NCBI GenBank assembly: GCA_026712605.1 | Contig: JAPORL010000106.1 | Coordinates: forward strand, 1 to 11,023 | Length of the DNA stretch: 11,023 nucleotides | DNA from: Pseudobdellovibrionaceae bacterium | Lineage (GTDB): Bacteria > Bdellovibrionota > Bdellovibrionia > Bdellovibrionales > UBA1609 | Direction of reading: 5' to 3' | In this document: positions 6,971 to 11,023 of the stretch, one piece after another | Numbering within the stretch: position 1 is the first letter of the stretch | How the letters are laid out: every line of letters starts with the position of its first letter | The notes under the pieces: generated by a model | Seen by the model: the letters and a program-made list of their open reading frames with translations, nothing else | Database searches by the model: none | Told to the model about the DNA's origin: nothing | Position numbers and translations under genes: made by a program

Positions 6971-9206
6971 AAACATATTTTTGATTTTTTTTATTATATT
7001 TTTTTCATGGGCAGGCTTTTCTGAAAAGGAAGAAGGTAATCTTTTTGCCAATTTAAGCTGTGTTAAAGATATTAAAAGACAATACCCTAATATAGTAAAG
7101 GGTCAATTAGCTTGGGAAGAGCAAAAAAGGTTTTTTCATTGTCTGCATGGAATCTTAGAATTAATTGTTGATAAAAAAATCTTTATACATGATTTTAGCC
7201 GGGATTATTTTACAAGAGAAGAAATTAAAAGACTTTTTCATTTGTATTTGGAGTTTGATGAAGAAAGCTCTAACAAATTTACTACTAGATTACTGGTTGT
7301 TAAACAAATGTTATTAGGAGGTGATATTGATCGTTTTAAAGATAGAGAGCTGGCTCTATTTTATAAGCTTATCTATGATTATAGAGATGCTTATTATATT
7401 ATACACAAACAAATCCCTATATTAATAAATATTTTTAAAAACGAGTCCTATAAGCCCAGTCCTGAAGAGGGCGCAAATCTTTTAAATCAAATAAAAAAGA
7501 CTTTTCAAACTTTAAGAACAGCTTATCAGCGAGAAAATGTTACTTATTCTATAGAAAATATTTATAACTACGGACTTTATCTTGAACAGGCTAATTTTTT
7601 AGAAAAATCTATAGAAACTGAACTCTCTTTTTCTTTTATTCATAACTTAATTGAAGGGACTGTATTTCCAGAAAAAGAGATTGAAGGATCTGATTGGGAG
7701 CTGATTTTTGATTCTTTCCATAAGACTATGGAGTTGTTTTTATATTATAAAACTTATTTTTCGCTTAATTTGTCTAATATGGAATTAACTTACTTAAAAT
7801 TAGAAAGCGCTAAAATTTTTCTATCTGCACTGCCTATAAATAATAATAAAGCTTTTCCTTTAAATAATTTAGATCAGATGTTATATGACTTAGTTTCTCT
7901 TTTTGACAGAAAATCTTCCAATAGCTTTATTTCACTTTTAAAGAATAAAGATCGTATTAGCTTTTTAACAAGAACACTTTATTGTTTCTCTTTTAGGGAT
8001 TCATCTAAGGAGAGTTGTCAAAACACAAATTACAATAACTCCTCTTCTCATTCTGTTATATCTGCTGTTTTTCCAGACTCTAGATTTCAATTTTTTTCTG
8101 ATAAAATAGATATAGAAAAATATTCTAATTCTCCTACTCTATTTTTGGATGTCTCAACAAAAAATTTATTATATGATTGGCTGATTAATTATCAAAAAAA
8201 ACTGTCTGATTTACAATATAACCATATAGAAGAGGTTGCTAACAACTATAATTTAACCCGTTGGTTAGATTCTTTTTTTGAATGGAGAAACGACGAAAGA
8301 ATGATAATAGGCTCTTTTTACCCTTCAGATAATAAAGAAAAAATATATAATTTGTTAAATTACCAGTCTTTTTTATCCTTATTGCTTTTTTCTTATTTGC
8401 CCGACTCTTACTTTACTAATCATCAAAAAGGCATTTCTTTTGGAGTATGGAAAACTATAGTATCAGAAATCTCTCCACTATTAGTTTTATTAAGTGGCAG
8501 TCAGGGATATAAATCAGGTTGGAAAAAATCTTTTTATAGCTTATTTAACATTTCTGATTCTTTTTTAAACTCTTCAAATAGAGATAACCATTTAAATTCA
8601 ACAGAAATGCTTGACTTAGCTACGCATTTAATGTTAGCTATAAAAAACTCTCAACATAGCTTTAATATTATTTCTAAGCTTTGTAAAAATGATTTAAACA
8701 GCTCTTGTGTGGTATCTGCTGTTTTAGAAGATAAAGATATTTTATCTTCTTATCCTAGGTTTCAAAAATATATTTTTGATTTTAACAAAAAAGTTTATAT
8801 AGAAAAGATTGAACAAACTGTAGGAGAACTTGATTCTAAAACTTTTTCTAGCTTAAGCTTAACAGCACTATTCTTTTTGATACAAATTATGGAATTAAAT
8901 TATAATCTTATTGATCAAGATCAATCTTTTAATTTAGAATCAGATGAATTGATTTTGTATTCAAAACATTTTACAAACAGTATAAAACAGAATGTGCCAT
9001 ATATATTTAATAATGAACAGGCTTTATCTTATTTAATGTATAGTTTTAAAACAGGCAATATTCCTTTTTTTACGGGATATCAATTTGAGCCTATTAATTA
9101 TACTCAGTTTCATTTATCTTTTAAAAACTTTAAAGAGTTTGAAATCACTCCTAATGATTTTCATTTTCTTTTATTTGATTTCTATAATTTGTATAAACAA
9201 TTCTGA
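6960..9206 (+). CDS. Large exported helical protein with cysteine pairs and an EF-hand-like loop, unknown function
   Basis: 748 residues; I do not recognise the family. A signal peptide covers about 1-21 (hydrophobic 6-19, probable cleavage after GFS21), so it is exported and probably periplasmic or envelope-attached. The rest is rich in Leu, Phe, Tyr, Asn and Ser and looks mainly alpha-helical. It has exactly six cysteines in three near pairs (34/61, 342/353, 575/583), suitable for disulfides. Residues 652-663 (DQDQSFNLESDE) fit the EF-hand loop at positions 1, 3, 5, 8 and 12 between two predicted helices, with Phe where Gly is usual; a poorer loop lies at 538-549. Its ATG overlaps the barrel stop by 11 bases and has a GGAGG site, so it is translated together with the barrel and is its likely partner. 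The next barrel gene starts 8 bases later. Function is unassigned. Confidence 0.8.
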   Translation: MFFKNIFLIFFIIFFSWAGFSEKEEGNLFANLSCVKDIKRQYPNIVKGQLAWEEQKRFFHCLHGILELIVDKKIFIHDFSRDYFTREEIKRLFHLYLEFDEESSNKFTTRLLVVKQMLLGGDIDRFKDRELALFYKLIYDYRDAYYIIHKQIPILINIFKNESYKPSPEEGANLLNQIKKTFQTLRTAYQRENVTYSIENIYNYGLYLEQANFLEKSIETELSFSFIHNLIEGTVFPEKEIEGSDWELIFDSFHKTMELFLYYKTYFSLNLSNMELTYLKLESAKIFLSALPINNNKAFPLNNLDQMLYDLVSLFDRKSSNSFISLLKNKDRISFLTRTLYCFSFRDSSKESCQNTNYNNSSSHSVISAVFPDSRFQFFSDKIDIEKYSNSPTLFLDVSTKNLLYDWLINYQKKLSDLQYNHIEEVANNYNLTRWLDSFFEWRNDERMIIGSFYPSDNKEKIYNLLNYQSFLSLLLFSYLPDSYFTNHQKGISFGVWKTIVSEISPLLVLLSGSQGYKSGWKKSFYSLFNISDSFLNSSNRDNHLNSTEMLDLATHLMLAIKNSQHSFNIISKLCKNDLNSSCVVSAVLEDKDILSSYPRFQKYIFDFNKKVYIEKIEQTVGELDSKTFSSLSLTALFFLIQIMELNYNLIDQDQSFNLESDELILYSKHFTNSIKQNVPYIFNNEQALSYLMYSFKTGNIPFFTGYQFEPINYTQFHLSFKNFKEFEITPNDFHFLLFDFYNLYKQF

Positions 9207-9208
9207 GG
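9205..9208 (+). promoter_or_regulatory. Shine-Dalgarno site of barrel gene 2
   Basis: GAGG, six bases ahead of the ATG at 9215, overlaps the TGA stop of the upstream gene. It selects this start over in-frame Met15, which would lose most of the signal peptide. Confidence 0.6.
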
Positions 9209-9214
9209 TTTTCA

Positions 9215-10576
9215 ATGTCAGTTCAAAAGAATATTTTATCTTTTTTTATTTTCTTTATGTCTTATAGCTACTCTAATGAGTTAAAGCTAGAGTGGCAAAG
9301 TTATATCTCTCCGCCTAGTCTAAATGAACAGTTTTCAGACTATGTTTTTATGAAGGGAAATTATCAAAATAGTGTAAAAAAAGAAGATTTTTATTTTAGT
9401 TCAAAATTTCTTTTTCAATATAGTTTATATAACAGTAAGTTTTTTTACTTTGGAATTCCAGAAATATATTTTAACTATAAATATTTTTTAGAAAATGATT
9501 TTTATTCCATAAAGTCTATTCAAGTTAGTTTGGGAAGACAGGTTAAAAATTGGAGTTTTGGAGATCAATATTGGGATTTAGGCTTATGGAACTCATTAAA
9601 TCGCTGGAATCCTTTATATCCTATAGATAATGGTTTAATAGGGTCTTTTTTCACTTTCACTTCAGACTGGTGGGAGTCTAATTTTTTTATAGGAGCTTTT
9701 TATTTGCCAGATCAAGATATTAAATTTGTAATAGAGGATGGTCATATCTATTCACAATCTAGATGGTCAAATGTCCTGCCTAAAAAAGTCGAAAAACTGA
9801 ATACAGATATATTTTACTATAATGATGCTCCTTTTATTTTTGATACTTTACTACAGCAAAGTTTTTTATTTAGTTTTAAAACTTGGTCTAATTTTTCAAA
9901 AGAGGGTTTTTATTGGATTAAAGGAGCTTTTGCAAATAAACCATCTAACAACTTATTTTATGTTCTTAAAGTAAAGGATCGTCTTGAAATAGAAAGAAAA
10001 AAAGAAGGCTCATTTTTTGTAAATCAGGGAATTTCAGTGTTTCCTGTTCGTCAAAGAATTTTATCTACAGAATGGGGCTTAGATTATAAAAAAAGCTCAC
10101 TTATCGTTAGCTTTGAAAATACAAATATGAAATCTGAATCTCCTCTTCCAAAAGATTGGGAATTTGTAAGAGATCAAAGTAATTTTACTTATTTTTCTTT
10201 GTTATTTAAGTATAACTATTTAGAAGATAGCTTTTTTCGCTTGGCTTTTATTCAATCTTGGTTTACAGATGGAATACTGTCTAAAGAATTGTCATCTTTT
10301 ATTCAAAGAGGAAAAATTTTAGAGGGTATAGGCTTTGATTGGCAGACTAAATTTTTTATAAACCAGCCCTTACATCTTAATTTGAAATATCAATATTCTT
10401 TTTTAGATGAAGGGGCATGGCTTTCTGTTAGATCCATTTATTATATAAGCCCTAAAATCTATACAGAGTTAGGAATAGATATAGTGGGTTCGGTTTCAAA
10501 GTCTATAAATGAATCCTTTTTAAAGAAGTTTAAACATAATGATTATTTTACATGGAGCTTAGTTTATGATTTTTAA
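9215..10576 (+). CDS. Predicted outer-membrane beta-barrel protein, copy 2 of a paralogous pair
   Basis: 453 residues, family not recognised by name. A signal peptide spans 1-20 (hydrophobic 7-15, likely cleavage after SYS20). No cysteine, many aromatic residues, strand-like alternation and a terminal Phe (LVYDF) point to an outer-membrane barrel. Residues 113-166 align without gaps to 107-160 of the barrel encoded at 5624: 19 of 54 positions are identical by my count, including W-S-x2-D-x-Y-W-x2-G-L-W, P-L-x-P, G140 and the Y-x-P-D at 163-166. It begins with LGRQVKNW, a strand-and-turn context seen in several porin-like families, but I cannot assign it to one. It follows the 748-aa gene by 8 bases and overlaps the lipoprotein gene by 11. 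The paralogy is seen directly; barrel fold and location are inferred. Confidence 0.75.
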   Translation: MSVQKNILSFFIFFMSYSYSNELKLEWQSYISPPSLNEQFSDYVFMKGNYQNSVKKEDFYFSSKFLFQYSLYNSKFFYFGIPEIYFNYKYFLENDFYSIKSIQVSLGRQVKNWSFGDQYWDLGLWNSLNRWNPLYPIDNGLIGSFFTFTSDWWESNFFIGAFYLPDQDIKFVIEDGHIYSQSRWSNVLPKKVEKLNTDIFYYNDAPFIFDTLLQQSFLFSFKTWSNFSKEGFYWIKGAFANKPSNNLFYVLKVKDRLEIERKKEGSFFVNQGISVFPVRQRILSTEWGLDYKKSSLIVSFENTNMKSESPLPKDWEFVRDQSNFTYFSLLFKYNYLEDSFFRLAFIQSWFTDGILSKELSSFIQRGKILEGIGFDWQTKFFINQPLHLNLKYQYSFLDEGAWLSVRSIYYISPKIYTELGIDIVGSVSKSINESFLKKFKHNDYFTWSLVYDF

Positions 10577-11012
10577 GAAAAGTTTTTTTATATTTTTTGC
10601 TTGTTTTTTTATTTCTTCTTGTGGATTGCAAGTGGGTGAAAAATCTCCAAGAGCGCCTTATTATAAATTATCTGGTCCACTTAAAATTTGTTCTCAATTG
10701 AACTATAAAGAAACATTTATGAATTATTTTTTTCAAAATAAAACTGTCAGTACAGGAATCAATTTAGCCTTGTATTGTATATCTAATAAGATAAAAGAGT
10801 TTAGAAATTTAATTGGGCATAATTTTTTAAGTAGACAACAAACAGTAAATATAATGAATCAAAATTTTATCCAAGAAAGCAATTTTAAACCAATTGTAGA
10901 TAAAATTATGGATCCAGAGTATTTTTATAAATATGTTTCTATTAAAAACTCTTTAATTCAATCCATGAGTCCTAATTTTGAAAAAAACTATTTAGATTCT
11001 AATGAAACTTAG
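10566..11012 (+). CDS. Small lipoprotein, possibly a short relative of the 748-aa protein
   Basis: 148 residues, not recognised. The N-terminus is a lipoprotein signal: positive residues at 4-5, hydrophobic 7-16 and the lipobox I16-S-S-C19. Residue +2 is Gly, which by the E. coli rule would send it to the outer membrane. The mature part has two cysteines, C42 and C71. The arrangement C71-x4-I-x-E followed by F-x-SR near 87-90 resembles C61-x3-I-x-E and F-SR at 79-81 of the 748-aa protein, hinting at a shared N-terminal domain; this is weak and by eye. The ATG overlaps the barrel stop by 11 bases, with GGAG eight bases upstream. The TAG at 11010 is in the window, so the frame is closed; whether 148 residues is full length or a truncated copy cannot be told without the flanking DNA. 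Confidence 0.75.
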   Translation: MIFKKSFFIFFACFFISSCGLQVGEKSPRAPYYKLSGPLKICSQLNYKETFMNYFFQNKTVSTGINLALYCISNKIKEFRNLIGHNFLSRQQTVNIMNQNFIQESNFKPIVDKIMDPEYFYKYVSIKNSLIQSMSPNFEKNYLDSNET

Positions 11013-11023
11013 CTAAGTTCTAC

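Noticed and set aside
9085..9267. 60-codon hydrophobic frame across the junction of the 748-aa gene and barrel gene 2
   Set aside because: Out of frame with both real genes; its Ile/Leu/Phe-rich character follows from T-rich DNA.
5624..11012. Myxococcus Glt-type gliding complex (several barrels, lipoprotein, periplasmic protein)
   Set aside because: Only the general composition is similar. I see no sequence signature of Glt proteins and no Agl motor genes in the window.
1..11023. CRISPR arrays, insertion sequences, tRNA or rRNA genes, integration sites
   Set aside because: No regularly spaced repeats, transposase or recombinase frames, or RNA gene patterns were seen on either strand.

Overview
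The window is very AT-rich DNA from a Gram-negative bacterium: it encodes outer-membrane-type barrels, a lipoprotein and exported proteins with Sec signal peptides. The mix of a long, Rickettsia/Thermus-type isocitrate dehydrogenase with a C-terminal extra domain, a class I ribonucleotide reductase pair and a block of lineage-specific envelope proteins would fit a low-GC member of the Bdellovibrionota (for example the Bacteriovorax side). That placement is an inference; no rRNA or other marker is present.

Left part (1-1609, + strand): the 3' two thirds of icd, then after 8 bases a TVP38/TMEM64 (VTT-domain) membrane protein, probably one transcript. Middle part (1699-5150, - strand): nrdA followed by nrdB, 17 bases apart, the two subunits of an aerobic class I ribonucleotide reductase with all catalytic and metal-binding residues visible. 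The icd and nrd units converge on a short 89-base gap with no convincing terminator.

A 473-base AT-rich gap (5151-5623) separates the divergently transcribed nrdA and the right-hand operon. It holds candidate promoters for both sides, a TGnTATAAT extended -10, a small hairpin next to a T run, and two inverted repeats, but no gene I can support.

Right part (5624-11012, + strand): a tightly packed four-gene envelope operon that I do not recognise as any named system. The order is barrel (448 aa), large exported helical protein (748 aa), second barrel (453 aa), small lipoprotein (148 aa). The two barrels are paralogues: a 54-residue stretch aligns without gaps, with a W-S-x2-D-x-Y-W-x2-G-L-W signature. 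Each barrel stop codon overlaps the next start by exactly 11 bases in nearly the same sequence, and the N-terminus of the lipoprotein weakly mirrors that of the 748-aa protein. The simplest reading is a duplicated 'barrel plus exported partner' module. The 748-aa protein also carries three close cysteine pairs and an EF-hand-like calcium loop. This module is the best candidate for an undescribed system here; its function cannot be read from the sequence.
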